64,000 nucleotides of DNA from Myxococcales bacterium (lineage in GTDB: Bacteria > Myxococcota_A > Polyangia > Polyangiales > Polyangiaceae), in assembly GCA_016706225.1 (NCBI GenBank), contig JADJKB010000013.1:124001-188000 (forward strand), written 5' to 3'. The number at the start of each line of letters is the position of its first letter. Position 1 is the stretch's first letter. The notes beneath the pieces were generated by a model. The model saw nothing but the letters and a program-made list of their open reading frames with translations, did no database searches and was not told the DNA's origin. This document shows, one piece after another, positions 27,942 to 37,681 of the stretch. The position numbers and the translations under genes are program-made.

Positions 27942-28736
27942 TCATCCCGCGTGCTGCTCGAAGAACTGGCGCAGCTCGACCAAGACCTGCGCTCGTTCGA
28001 GGTCCCGCGTCAGGATGTGGCGGGAGCGGGGCAGGATCACGACCCGAACGTCCTTGGTCCCGAGCCGCGAGGCGACGGCCTGGGCGTTTTTCGCCGGACA
28101 CACCCGGTCCCGCGCGCCGTGCAGAATCAAGGTCGGGACACGGACCTCGGACAGCCGCGCGCGCAGGGCGCGGCCCGCTCGCTCAACCTCGACCGCAGCG
28201 TGAACGGGGTGCTGGCCGTAGGTGAGGTGAGTGCGTCGCGCCTCGGGATCGGCGAGGTCCGCGGCGACCTTTGGCATGCGGAAATCGGGGATCTTCAGCA
28301 GATCGACGGCGCGTAACGCCCAGGCGGGGAAGGGGGAGGTCAGCCAGAACGCGTTGCCGAGCAGGACCAGCGCCTTCACTCGGCTGCTTCGAGTCACGGC
28401 CAGATGCGTCGCCAGGAGCGAGCCGAGCGACAACCCCACCACGATGGCGGGCTCGCCTTCGGGTGCGGCTCGCTCGAGGGCGCTCTCGACGGCTTGAGCC
28501 CAGTCGGGCCAGCGAACTTTCGCGAGGTCGTCGGCGTGCGTGCCGTGGCCCGGCAAGAGCGGCAGGTGCACACGGCGACCGATGGCCTGCGCTGCATCCG
28601 CGACGACCCCGACCTCGAGCGGAGTCCCCCCGAAACCGTGAATGCCGAGGATTGGCGGTCCTCGGCCGTCGTGCAGGATCGCCGCAGGATCACCCGGACC
28701 GATCAGACGGCCGCGGCTCTGGGTGTCAGCCGGCAT
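27942..28736 (-). CDS. Alpha/beta hydrolase (carboxylesterase or monoacylglycerol-lipase type)
   Basis: A 264-residue hydrolase. GIHGFGGTPLEVG is the oxyanion loop, VVGLSLGSLLATHLAV carries the nucleophile Ser, ILHGARDRVCP the acid Asp, and PRSRHILTRDLERAQV the catalytic His. The short cap and LPLLPGHGTHADDLAKVRW resemble the Est30/monoacylglycerol lipase group. No signal peptide is seen, so it should be cytoplasmic. The substrate is unknown. It lies 70 bp downstream of the NtrC-type gene on the same strand and converges with dut. Confidence 0.85.
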   Translation of the reverse strand: MPADTQSRGRLIGPGDPAAILHDGRGPPILGIHGFGGTPLEVGVVADAAQAIGRRVHLPLLPGHGTHADDLAKVRWPDWAQAVESALERAAPEGEPAIVVGLSLGSLLATHLAVTRSSRVKALVLLGNAFWLTSPFPAWALRAVDLLKIPDFRMPKVAADLADPEARRTHLTYGQHPVHAAVEVERAGRALRARLSEVRVPTLILHGARDRVCPAKNAQAVASRLGTKDVRVVILPRSRHILTRDLERAQVLVELRQFFEQHAG

Positions 28737-28806
28737 TGGTTCGCCGCAGCGTGGGAGCGGGGCCGCCGCCTTGGGCGAAGGCGCTGGCGGGTCCGGCCCG
28801 CACGGC

Positions 28807-30264
<1,458 letters not shown>

Positions 30265-30266
30265 GG

Positions 30267-31082
30267 TCAGTTGAGCGGGGCGAGGGGGATCGCCGCGTCA
30301 TCCTGCATCAGCTTGAGGAAGTTGCGGGCAGGGATGCCGAAGGCGCTGTCGGGGTGCAGCGAGAGCATCTGCCTGAGCACGGCGCGAGCGCGCTTGCGCT
30401 TGTGCATCTTCATGTACGTCTCACCCAAGAGCAGCATGGCCTCGGGCTCGAGCCCGGAGCCCTCGTAGGTGCGGAGGGCGTGCTGGCAGCGCGCCACGGC
30501 CGCATCGAAGTTGCCACGGGTCAGGTAGAACCGGGCCACGTAGAGCTCGTGGCGGGCCAGCAGCCCCGCCACCATCTCCAGCATGTAGCTGAGCTCGCGC
30601 GCTTGTTTGTAGTTGGGAAAGTCTCCCAGGAAGGCGCGGATCGAGTCGTACGCGTCATGCACGCTGGCGAGATCGCGCTCCTCGAGCGGCGGCAAGAGCA
30701 GTGTTGGCCCCGATTGCTCGAACAGCGCCTTGGCCACGCGGTAGCGCGCGTAGGGCACCTCGGGATCGTTCGGGTAGTCGTGGACGAACGCCTTGTAAGA
30801 GCTGATCGACTCCGCGAACTTCTCTTGTTTGAACTCGATGTCGGCGAGCCGCAGATCGGCGAGGCGCGCGTAGCGGCTGTAGCCGTACTTGCGCTTCACC
30901 TCCTTGAACAGCAGGGTCGCCTCCTCCCAGTCCTTGTCGAAGTAGGCCTTGAGCGCGTCCTCGTACTCGATCCTCGCGTTCTCCGAGTACTGGAGCGGGC
31001 TCACGGGGGGCTTCTTGGCGCCGCACGCCGAAACGGAAGCCCCGACCGCCAGGAGCAGGGCAAATGTTGGCAAGAGCCGCAT
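30267..31082 (-). CDS. bamD: Outer-membrane assembly lipoprotein, BamD/YfiO family
   Basis: I start at ATG 31082, which gives a clean lipoprotein signal (LLPTFALLLAVGASVSAC, lipobox VSAC) and a 271-residue product. TPR-like helices follow: YEDALKAYFDKDWEEATLLF, RYARLADLRLADIEFKQEKF, ESISSYKAFVHDYPNDPEVP, as in BamD. BamD is the essential lipoprotein partner of BamA in outer-membrane protein insertion. The C-terminal third (YVARFYLTRGNFDAAVARCQ, EAMLLLGETYMKM) fits as well. The ntrC-type gene follows at once. The BamB/YfgM-like genes lie 4 kb away on the other strand. Confidence 0.85.
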   Translation of the reverse strand: MRLLPTFALLLAVGASVSACGAKKPPVSPLQYSENARIEYEDALKAYFDKDWEEATLLFKEVKRKYGYSRYARLADLRLADIEFKQEKFAESISSYKAFVHDYPNDPEVPYARYRVAKALFEQSGPTLLLPPLEERDLASVHDAYDSIRAFLGDFPNYKQARELSYMLEMVAGLLARHELYVARFYLTRGNFDAAVARCQHALRTYEGSGLEPEAMLLLGETYMKMHKRKRARAVLRQMLSLHPDSAFGIPARNFLKLMQDDAAIPLAPLN

Positions 31083-31192
31083 GAGGCGGACGCCTGAGTA
31101 GCGGCTTGGCCGAGCGGCGGCAAGCTCCGGCACACGCCGGGCGAGCCTTGGGGCTTGATTAGGCGTGCACCTGAGGTAGATCGGGGGTCGGT

Positions 31193-31666
31193 ATGGTCGA
31201 GAAGGTCCCCATGACCCCCCGCGGGGCGGAGAAGCTCAAGGAAGAGCTGCACCGCCTCAAGGAGGAGCGCCCGAAGATCTCCCGCGAGATCGGCGTCGCG
31301 CGCGAGCACGGCGACCTCAGCGAAAACGCCGAGTACCACGCGGCCAAGGAGCGCCAGGGTCTGGTCGAGGCCCGGATCAAGGACCTCGAGGACAAGATCT
31401 CCCGGGCCGAGGTCATCGACCCGACCACGTTCTCCGGGGACCGGGTGCGGTTCGGGGCCACGGTCACTTTGCTCAACGTCCAGAGCGAAGAGGAGGCCAC
31501 TTACCGGATCATCGGCGCCGACGAGGCGGATCTGAAAGACGGGAGCATCTCGGTCTCGGCTCCGCTGGCCCGGGCGCTGATCGGCAAAGAGGTCGGCGAC
31601 GAGGTCAAAGTGGAGCTGCCAGGCGGCGCCCGGCACTACGAGATCGTCAGCGTCGAGTTTCGCTGA
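31193..31666 (+). CDS. greA: Transcription elongation factor GreA
   Basis: A 157-residue GreA. The coiled-coil N-terminus (TPRGAEKLKEELHRLKEERP), with the acidic tip GDLSENAEYHAAKERQ, inserts into the RNA polymerase secondary channel, and the C-terminal FKBP-like domain (TVTLLNVQSEEEATYRIIGA, ISVSAPLARALIGKEVGDEV) binds polymerase. It rescues backtracked complexes. The sulfatase-fold gene follows 30 bp later on the same strand. Confidence 0.95.
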   Translation: MVEKVPMTPRGAEKLKEELHRLKEERPKISREIGVAREHGDLSENAEYHAAKERQGLVEARIKDLEDKISRAEVIDPTTFSGDRVRFGATVTLLNVQSEEEATYRIIGADEADLKDGSISVSAPLARALIGKEVGDEVKVELPGGARHYEIVSVEFR

Positions 31667-31695
31667 GATCTTTGCGCCCGCCCGCCGAGAGTTCG

Positions 31696-34600
31696 ATGAG
31701 CGAGCGCATCACGAAGGCGATCGGCGTTGCCATCGCCGTGGCCGCGCTCGAGCTCGGGCTGGTGCTCGTGCTGCGGCGTGAGCTGATCGCCAGCGTCTGG
31801 GAGACCCAATCGGGGCTGCTGTTCCTGGGGCCGACGCTGTTTTTTTCGGCGGCCGTCCTGGGTCTGGTCGGTGGTGCGTGTTCGTACCTGATTGAACGCG
31901 GCGAGCGGCGGGACGCGCGCCTTACGCTGACGTTGATCGTCGCGGCTGTGGCAGGCGCCGTGGCGCACGGGGTCGGGGGAGGGCGCCTGCTCGGGAGCGC
32001 GAGCGTGCGCCTGGCGTTTGCGGGCAGTTTTGCGCTCTTGATGGGAGCACTCAGCCATTTTGCGGCGCCGCGTCTGGCGTCGCTTTCCAGGCGCAGGCCG
32101 AAGGCTCTGGCCGTGGCCGCGCTGCTCGTGGTCGTGGGCTGCGAGGCCTTGAACCGGTTCGTGCTCGTTCGCCTGTACCCGGTGTTCCACCTGGCGCTGG
32201 CGGGTCTCTCGCTGGTGATAGCCGCCAGCTTCGTTCCGCTTGCCTTCGCGGCCCCGCGCCCGGGCAGGCCCGGCCCACTCACCCTCGCGCTGGCCCTGGG
32301 CCTCGTGGGACTGGGTGCCGCCGCGCGCCCCGGAGCGGAGCGCCTGGCACGCTTCGATAACTTCCGCTTGCTCTTGCTCGATGACGCCCCGGTTGCCGGC
32401 CAGGCCGTGCGACTCGCGGCGTTGCTGTCGCCGCCGCCGCCGCTCGTCGATCCCGAGGCGTCACCCGCCACAGAGAGCTCCGGGCTGAATGGGATTCGCC
32501 TCGAGGGCCGCGACATCTTGCTCGTGAGCATCGATGCGCTCCGCGCGGACCACGTGGGGGCGTACGGCTACCCGCGCAAGACCACACCGCACATCGACGC
32601 GCTCGCCGCGAGCGGCGCGCTCTTCACTCACGCGTACGCGCCGACCCCGCACACCAGCTACTCCGTCACGTCGTTGATGACGGGAAAGTACCTGCGCCCG
32701 CTCCTGCTCCAGGGGGCTGGGGCGGACTCCGACACCTGGGCCTCGCTGCTCAGGACGTACGCGTATCGAACTGCAGCGTTCTATCCGCCTGCGGTGTTCT
32801 TCATCGACCCGGAGCGGTTTGCAGCGTTTCGCGATTCGTTCCTCGGCTTCGAGTACAGCAAGGTCGAGTTTCTGGAGGGGCAGAAGCGCGTTGACCAGGT
32901 CGCGGCGTACCTCGATCTCGAGGCCAAACAGCGCACTTTCGTCTGGGTTCACCTGTTTGGTCCTCACGAACCCTACGAAGCCCATGCCGAGTTCGATTTC
33001 GGCGCACGAGACGTCGATCGTTACGACTCGGAGATCCGCGCGGCGGACGAGACGGTCGGGGCCTTGGTCGCAAACTTCCGCGCAAAGCGTCCCGAGGGTG
33101 TGGTGATCGTCACCGCCGACCACGGGGAAGAGTTTGGCGACCACGGGGGGCGCTATCACGGCACCACCGTGTACGAGGAGCAGGTGCGCGTGCCGCTGGT
33201 CATCTCGGCGCCCGGCGCCATCGCAACCCAGCGCGTGAGCGAGGTGGTGCAAACGATCGATCTGCTGCCGACGCTGCTTGGTGCCTTGTCGATCCCGATC
33301 CCGCCCCGAGTCCGGGGTCGGGATCTGGGCCCGCTGCTCTCGGGCGCGAGACCGAGCGGGAAGGGGCTCGCGCTGGCCGAGACCGAGGAACAGGCGCTGC
33401 TCGCGGAAGGCGAACTGCGGGTCGTCTGCCAGCGCAAGCTCGGCGCTTGTCAGATGTTCGACGTCGCCAAAGATCCGGGACAAACCCGGGATTGCTCCGG
33501 GGAAGAGGCGACCCGCTTCCGCGAGCTCCGGCTGAAGCTGCGAGAGCTCGGCGCATCGCACGGGCGATTCGAGGTGAAGGGACTGCGAGCGGAGGGCAAG
33601 GGCTGGCCCGCGGCGATCTTGCGTGGCATTTCGGGAGACGGGGACGCCGCAGAGGATCTCGTTGCGCTGCTCGACGACGCGGATCTCGCGATCCGACGCA
33701 AGGCCGCCGAGCTCCTGTTCGAGCTGAGGCGGCCCGAGACCGCCGCCGGACTGCGTCTGGCGCTGGCGCGGGACGACGATGAAGAGGTGCGGCGCTGGTC
33801 GGCGCTGGCGTTGACCCGGCTCGATCAGGGTGCGCCGCTGGTCTACGAGCTCGAGCGCGTCGACGACCCGCGCTGGAAACGCCTGGCGTCATTGGCGCTG
33901 GCTGAGGCCGGTGACCGACGCGGTGAGGCCGCGCTGGTCGCGTGGTGGAAGGACACTCCAGCGCGGGACTACTCACGCTCTCGGGAGCTGCTCGAAGCCC
34001 TGGCGAAGATCCGTAGCAAGGACGCGGTCTGGCCCTTGGTGCAGAGCCTCGACGATGTCCGGCTGAGGCCCTTCATCGCGGACGCCCTGGCTCGCATCGG
34101 CGACGAGGCAGGCCGGGTGCCGCTCGCCCGAGCCTTTGCCAAGGAGCGCTACCAGGGCGCACGTGCGGCCATCGCTCGAGCTCTGGTCAGCCTGGGCGCC
34201 GAGGCCGAGATGGCGGAGCCTCTGGTGAGGTTCCTCGGGGTGCCCGATCCCCTGCCAGAGGGCCTCGACACGGCGCGGCGGGCGGGGATCCTGCAGAACG
34301 TCGGCGGCCCGGACCAACGCGAGCTGGGGCGTTTGGCCAAGCAGAGCGCGCTCGGGATCCGACTGCAGCTCATCGTGCCCCGGGGCGGCAATGGGGCAGG
34401 GGTGCGGGTGCTCGTCCGCGCTGGCGCGCAGGGCCGCGCGGGGAAGGTCCGGGTGGGAGCCCCCTTCGAGAGCCTCAAGTACGATCGCAAAGGTATGCCC
34501 ATAAAGGAGCGAAAATTACCGCAAATTCACCCGACCAACGTCGTCACGCTGGAGTTCCCTCCGGGTCCGTCCCGGGAGCTCCATGCGCTGCTGCCGAAGA

Positions 34601-34752
34601 GCATGGGCGCCGCGGCAGGGCGTCCCGTGGTGCTGGTCGTGTTCTCGGACGAGAACGTGGCGGTGGAGTCCTTGGCCGTCGTGCCGCTCGCGGACGAGCT
34701 GCCCCCGCCGGCCCCGAAGCCCTGGAAGCCGGGGGACGACAGCGGAGATTGA
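31696..34752 (+). CDS. Membrane sulfatase-fold protein with HEAT repeats
   Basis: A 1018-residue protein from ATG 31696; a TTG at 31672 is a weaker alternative. Residues 1-230 hold about six membrane helices. Residues about 270-610 are an alkaline-phosphatase/sulfatase domain: ILLVSIDALRADHVGAYGYP gives the metal Asp, VIVTADHGEEFGDHGGRYHG the Asp-His ligands. In place of the usual C-x-P-x-R the active-site segment reads PTPHTSYSVTSLMTG, which puts Thr320 at the nucleophile position, as in lipoteichoic-acid-synthase-type phosphotransferases. Residues about 650-870 are HEAT-like repeats (LVALLDDADLAIRRKAAELL, DEEVRRWSALALTRL). The combination suggests an envelope phosphotransferase or phosphatase with a protein-binding tail; the substrate is unknown. 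Confidence 0.8.
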   Translation: MSERITKAIGVAIAVAALELGLVLVLRRELIASVWETQSGLLFLGPTLFFSAAVLGLVGGACSYLIERGERRDARLTLTLIVAAVAGAVAHGVGGGRLLGSASVRLAFAGSFALLMGALSHFAAPRLASLSRRRPKALAVAALLVVVGCEALNRFVLVRLYPVFHLALAGLSLVIAASFVPLAFAAPRPGRPGPLTLALALGLVGLGAAARPGAERLARFDNFRLLLLDDAPVAGQAVRLAALLSPPPPLVDPEASPATESSGLNGIRLEGRDILLVSIDALRADHVGAYGYPRKTTPHIDALAASGALFTHAYAPTPHTSYSVTSLMTGKYLRPLLLQGAGADSDTWASLLRTYAYRTAAFYPPAVFFIDPERFAAFRDSFLGFEYSKVEFLEGQKRVDQVAAYLDLEAKQRTFVWVHLFGPHEPYEAHAEFDFGARDVDRYDSEIRAADETVGALVANFRAKRPEGVVIVTADHGEEFGDHGGRYHGTTVYEEQVRVPLVISAPGAIATQRVSEVVQTIDLLPTLLGALSIPIPPRVRGRDLGPLLSGARPSGKGLALAETEEQALLAEGELRVVCQRKLGACQMFDVAKDPGQTRDCSGEEATRFRELRLKLRELGASHGRFEVKGLRAEGKGWPAAILRGISGDGDAAEDLVALLDDADLAIRRKAAELLFELRRPETAAGLRLALARDDDEEVRRWSALALTRLDQGAPLVYELERVDDPRWKRLASLALAEAGDRRGEAALVAWWKDTPARDYSRSRELLEALAKIRSKDAVWPLVQSLDDVRLRPFIADALARIGDEAGRVPLARAFAKERYQGARAAIARALVSLGAEAEMAEPLVRFLGVPDPLPEGLDTARRAGILQNVGGPDQRELGRLAKQSALGIRLQLIVPRGGNGAGVRVLVRAGAQGRAGKVRVGAPFESLKYDRKGMPIKERKLPQIHPTNVVTLEFPPGPSRELHALLPKSMGAAAGRPVVLVVFSDENVAVESLAVVPLADELPPPAPKPWKPGDDSGD

Positions 34753-34795
34753 TAGAACCCTCGCGGTGGCTGGGGAGGGTGGTATAGAGGCGCCG

Positions 34796-36148
34796 GTGGC
34801 TGACCAAGAGGATCAGAAACAGCTCTCTCGACGCGCACGCCGACGTGCTGCCGCGGCCGAGACGGACGCCGACCGCGACAACGAGTCGGAGGTCGACGAG
34901 ACCCCGCCGGACTCGGACGAGGCGGCGGACGAACGAGCGCCGGACTCCGCTGACTCGGACGACGAAGATCTGACGGAAGCCGAGGCGGGTGCCGACGCCG
35001 ACGACGAAGCGCCAGCGAAGCTCAGCAAGAGCGAGAAGAAGCGCGCCAAACAAGAGGAGAAGAGCGCGACCAGCGCGGTGCGCGATCGCAACAAACGCCT
35101 GCGAGCCGAGGGCGCACAGACCCGTCGCAAGAAGTCGCAGAAGCGTGGCAAGGAGCGGCAGGCGGCCGTGGCGCGGGGGCTCGATGCCTCCGAGATGATG
35201 GACGACGCGTTCGCCCGTGGAACCCACGCGGCCTCGCAGTTCATTCGCAAGAATTTCAGCGCGATCCAGTGGGTGATCGTGCTCGGCATCGCGGGTGGTA
35301 TCGGCTGGCAGATCTACTCGTGGCGCAGCCACAAGACGGCCGGCAAGACCTCCGACGGCTTGATGGCCGGGGTCGACGACGAGCTCTCCAAGGTGGGGAC
35401 CGAGGCCGCGAATACCGAAGACAAGACGCTGACCGGGCGCAGCTCATTTCCCACGGAAGAGGCGCGCCTCGAGGCGGCGTACAAGGCCTTCGAAGCGGCG
35501 GAGAAGGCCCAGCCCGGCTCCGGCACCTCGTTGCTCGCAACACTCGGTCGGGCCGGCGTTCTGTACGATCAAGGCAAGTACGACGAGGCCAAGACGGCCT
35601 ACGAAAAGGTCCAAGCTTCCGAGCTTGCCAAGCACGATGCTGACGTGCGCCTGCGCTCGCTCGAAGGGGTTGGCCTGTGCCTCGAGGCGAAGGGTGATTC
35701 CGACGCCGCCATCAAGGTGTTCCAGGAACTGGAGAAGTCCGATGAACCGGGCTTTGGCTCGCTCGGCATGTATCACCAAGCGCGAGTCCTGGTGACCAAG
35801 GGCGAAAAGGACAAAGCCAAGGAGCTGCTCGGCAAGGTCAGCGAGAAGCTCGTCAAAGAGAAGTCGCCGTATCAGACCGCGAGCTACGTCGAGAAGGCGT
35901 CACGCGACCTCATGGCCATCATCGATCCGACGACCGCACCGGCGAGCGGCTCCAGCTACTCCGCCGATCAGCTCGATCAGATGCGGGAAGCCATCCTCAA
36001 AGATCCGACCAAGCTGAAGAAGATGCTCGAGGACATGGGGAAGATGAAGGTCCCGCAGATGCCTGATCCGGGCGGGGCACCCATGCCGCTGCCCGAGGAG
36101 CCGGAACCCACACCGGAGCCCGCGCCGCCAGCGAGCGGAGCGCCGTGA
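34796..36148 (+). CDS. YfgM-like membrane-anchored TPR protein
   Basis: A 450-residue protein from GTG 34796 with GAGG just upstream. The first 150 residues are extremely charged (Arg, Glu, Asp, Ala) and probably disordered in the cytoplasm. One membrane helix (WVIVLGIAGGIGWQIYSW, near residue 160) leads to a periplasmic TPR-type domain: RLEAAYKAFEAAEKA, ATLGRAGVLYDQGKYDEA, VRLRSLEGVGLCLEAKGDSD, GSLGMYHQARVLVTKGEKDK. It ends in a Pro/Glu tail. The order TPR protein then beta-propeller (next gene, four-base overlap) mirrors yfgM-bamB of proteobacteria, where YfgM links the Sec translocon with periplasmic chaperones. The long charged N-terminus is unlike E. coli YfgM. Confidence 0.7.
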   Translation: MADQEDQKQLSRRARRRAAAAETDADRDNESEVDETPPDSDEAADERAPDSADSDDEDLTEAEAGADADDEAPAKLSKSEKKRAKQEEKSATSAVRDRNKRLRAEGAQTRRKKSQKRGKERQAAVARGLDASEMMDDAFARGTHAASQFIRKNFSAIQWVIVLGIAGGIGWQIYSWRSHKTAGKTSDGLMAGVDDELSKVGTEAANTEDKTLTGRSSFPTEEARLEAAYKAFEAAEKAQPGSGTSLLATLGRAGVLYDQGKYDEAKTAYEKVQASELAKHDADVRLRSLEGVGLCLEAKGDSDAAIKVFQELEKSDEPGFGSLGMYHQARVLVTKGEKDKAKELLGKVSEKLVKEKSPYQTASYVEKASRDLMAIIDPTTAPASGSSYSADQLDQMREAILKDPTKLKKMLEDMGKMKVPQMPDPGGAPMPLPEEPEPTPEPAPPASGAP

Positions 36149-37401
36149 GCCGAGCCCGCTCGCTCGCTGTCGGGCTGTGCGTGACGCTCGGAGCGGCCGG
36201 AGCCTTCGGGTGTGAGGCGCTGCGCGCCGGGGCAAGCCCCGAGCTGCCGCTCTGGAAGTACCGCCCGAGCGGCTCGCTCTCGCTGGTATATAAGCGGCAG
36301 ATCGTCGCGGAATCTCGCAAGGTGGGTGAACCTTACGAGCGGGGTCAGCCGGAGCTGGACGTCAAGCGTCGGCGCATCTTCGTGGGCTCGAGCGATCGCG
36401 GGCTCTACTCAATCAATGCGGTCAACGGTGAGGTGCAGTGGCGGTTCGAGACCTTGGGTTTCGTGCAGTGCGCGCCGCTCTACGACGCCGGCGAGGACGT
36501 CGTCTACTTTGGCTCGAACGACGGGGCGCTGTATCGGATCAAGGCGAGCACCGGCGAGCTCGAGTAACGCTTCTCGACGAACGCCAAGGTGTCTCGGCGC
36601 CCCGTGCTCACGAACGGCGTGATCTTCGCGGTCAACGCCAACGACACGGTGATCGCCCTCGAGGCCAAGACGGGCAAACTCATCTGGAGCCAGCACCGGA
36701 CCCCGGCGCTGGGGATGGAGGTTGCCGGATACTCGGGGCCGCTGGTGTGGCGCGGCAAGGTCTTCGCCGGTTTCAGCGACGGAACGGTCACGGCGTTTGA
36801 TGCGCGCTCGGGGGACGAGATCTGGCAGCCGGTCGATCTCGCGGCCGAGGCGGAGCAGGGCCTGGGAGAAATTCCGACCTATCTGGACGTCGACACCACG
36901 CCCGTGGCTGATACGCTCGACACCGGCCCGGTGGTGTTCGTGGGCAGCTACGCCGGCGGGGTCTGGGCGCTCGACGCCGACAGCGGCACGCCGGTCTGGT
37001 CGAATCCTGGAGTGGAAGGCGTGAGCGAGCTGACCCTCTGGACGCAGCCCGCGCACGCGCCACGGGACGGCAAAGGCCCGATGATCCCGGAAAAGAAGCT
37101 GCTGCTCGCTGCGACCGGCACGACCGGACTCTGGGCGCTCGATCCAGAGACGGGGCGCGACGAGTGGCGCCGGGCGCTGCCGGACGGCGGAATTTCGGCC
37201 CCGGTTGCCATCAACGGTGCGCTCCTGGTGAACACCACCAAGCTCGGGGTGTTTCTGCTTTCGCCGCTCGACGGCAGCGTCATCGACGGCATCCACCTGG
37301 TCGACGGTTCGTCCCACACGCCGGCGGCCCACGGCAATCGAGCGTTCGTGGTCTCGAACCACGGCGATCTGATCAGCCTCCAGGTCGCACGACCCAACTG
37401 A
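36145..37401 (+). pseudogene. BamB-like PQQ beta-propeller lipoprotein gene with an in-frame stop
   Basis: The GTG start overlaps the YfgM-like stop by four bases. The first 140 codons encode a lipoprotein signal (LCVTLGAAGAFGC) and propeller blades (IFVGSSDRGLYSINAVNG, VVYFGSNDGALYRIKASTG). A TAA at 36565-36567 then interrupts the frame, and the same frame continues at once with RFSTNAKVSRRPVLTNGVIF, ALEAKTGKLIWSQH, GLWALDPETGRDEWRRAL and so on to 37401. No frameshift is needed; one codon alone breaks a roughly 418-codon gene. The usual residue at this blade position is aromatic, so a single Tyr-to-stop change or a base-call error is the simplest cause. BamB helps BamA fold outer-membrane proteins. 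Confidence 0.8.
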
Positions 37402-37450
37402 GCGCCCAGAGCTGGCTGGCCGCTGAGACGGCGCGGGCGCGGGCACGTTT

Positions 37451-37597
37451 ACGGGAAGAAACGCGGCCGGCGGGCACGGGTACGTTTACGGGAAGAAACG
37501 CGGCCGGCGCTCAATGCCCGCGGAGGCAGCGGCTGCAAAGAGGTCGCGCCAGGCGTGTACGGGAAGAAACGCGGCCGGGGCGCTCAATGCCCGCGGA
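37451..37597 (+). repeat. Short direct repeats left of dif
   Basis: The 20-mer ACGGGAAGAAACGCGGCCGG occurs exactly three times, at 37451-37470, 37488-37507 and 37559-37578, all in the same orientation; the first two are preceded by GTTT. A second unit, CGCTCAATGCCCGCGGA, follows copies two and three at 37508-37524 and 37581-37597. Spacing is irregular (37 and 71 bp), and spacers are not unique-length, so this is not a CRISPR array. Confidence 0.85.
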
Positions 37598-37612
37598 AAA
37601 CCCACTCATAAA

Positions 37613-37640
37613 AGATCGCATAAGATAGATTATGTTAACT
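37613..37640 (+). other. dif: Putative dif site (XerCD chromosome dimer resolution site)
   Basis: The 28-bp site consists of a XerC arm AGATCGCATAA (37613-37623), a six-base spacer GATAGA, and a XerD arm TTATGTTAACT (37630-37640). From memory of E. coli dif (arms GGTGCGCATAA and TTATGTTAAAT), 8 of 11 and 10 of 11 arm positions match, including the invariant CATAA and TTATGTTAA around a six-base spacer; the B. subtilis XerD-side arm TTATGTAAACT also differs at one base. It is intergenic and AT-rich against a GC-rich background. At dif, FtsK-activated XerC and XerD resolve chromosome dimers, so the site marks the replication terminus. A mobile-element att site using XerCD is the main alternative, but no such element is visible. 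Confidence 0.85.
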
Positions 37641-37681
37641 TTTTGAAACGGGGTCGCTCAGGGGCTGGGCGCCTGGCGCGA

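Noticed and set aside
37447..37600. Repeat-spacer appearance suggestive of a small CRISPR array
   Set aside because: Repeats are 20 bp with irregular 17- and 51-bp gaps, part of the gap is itself repeated, and no cas genes are present.
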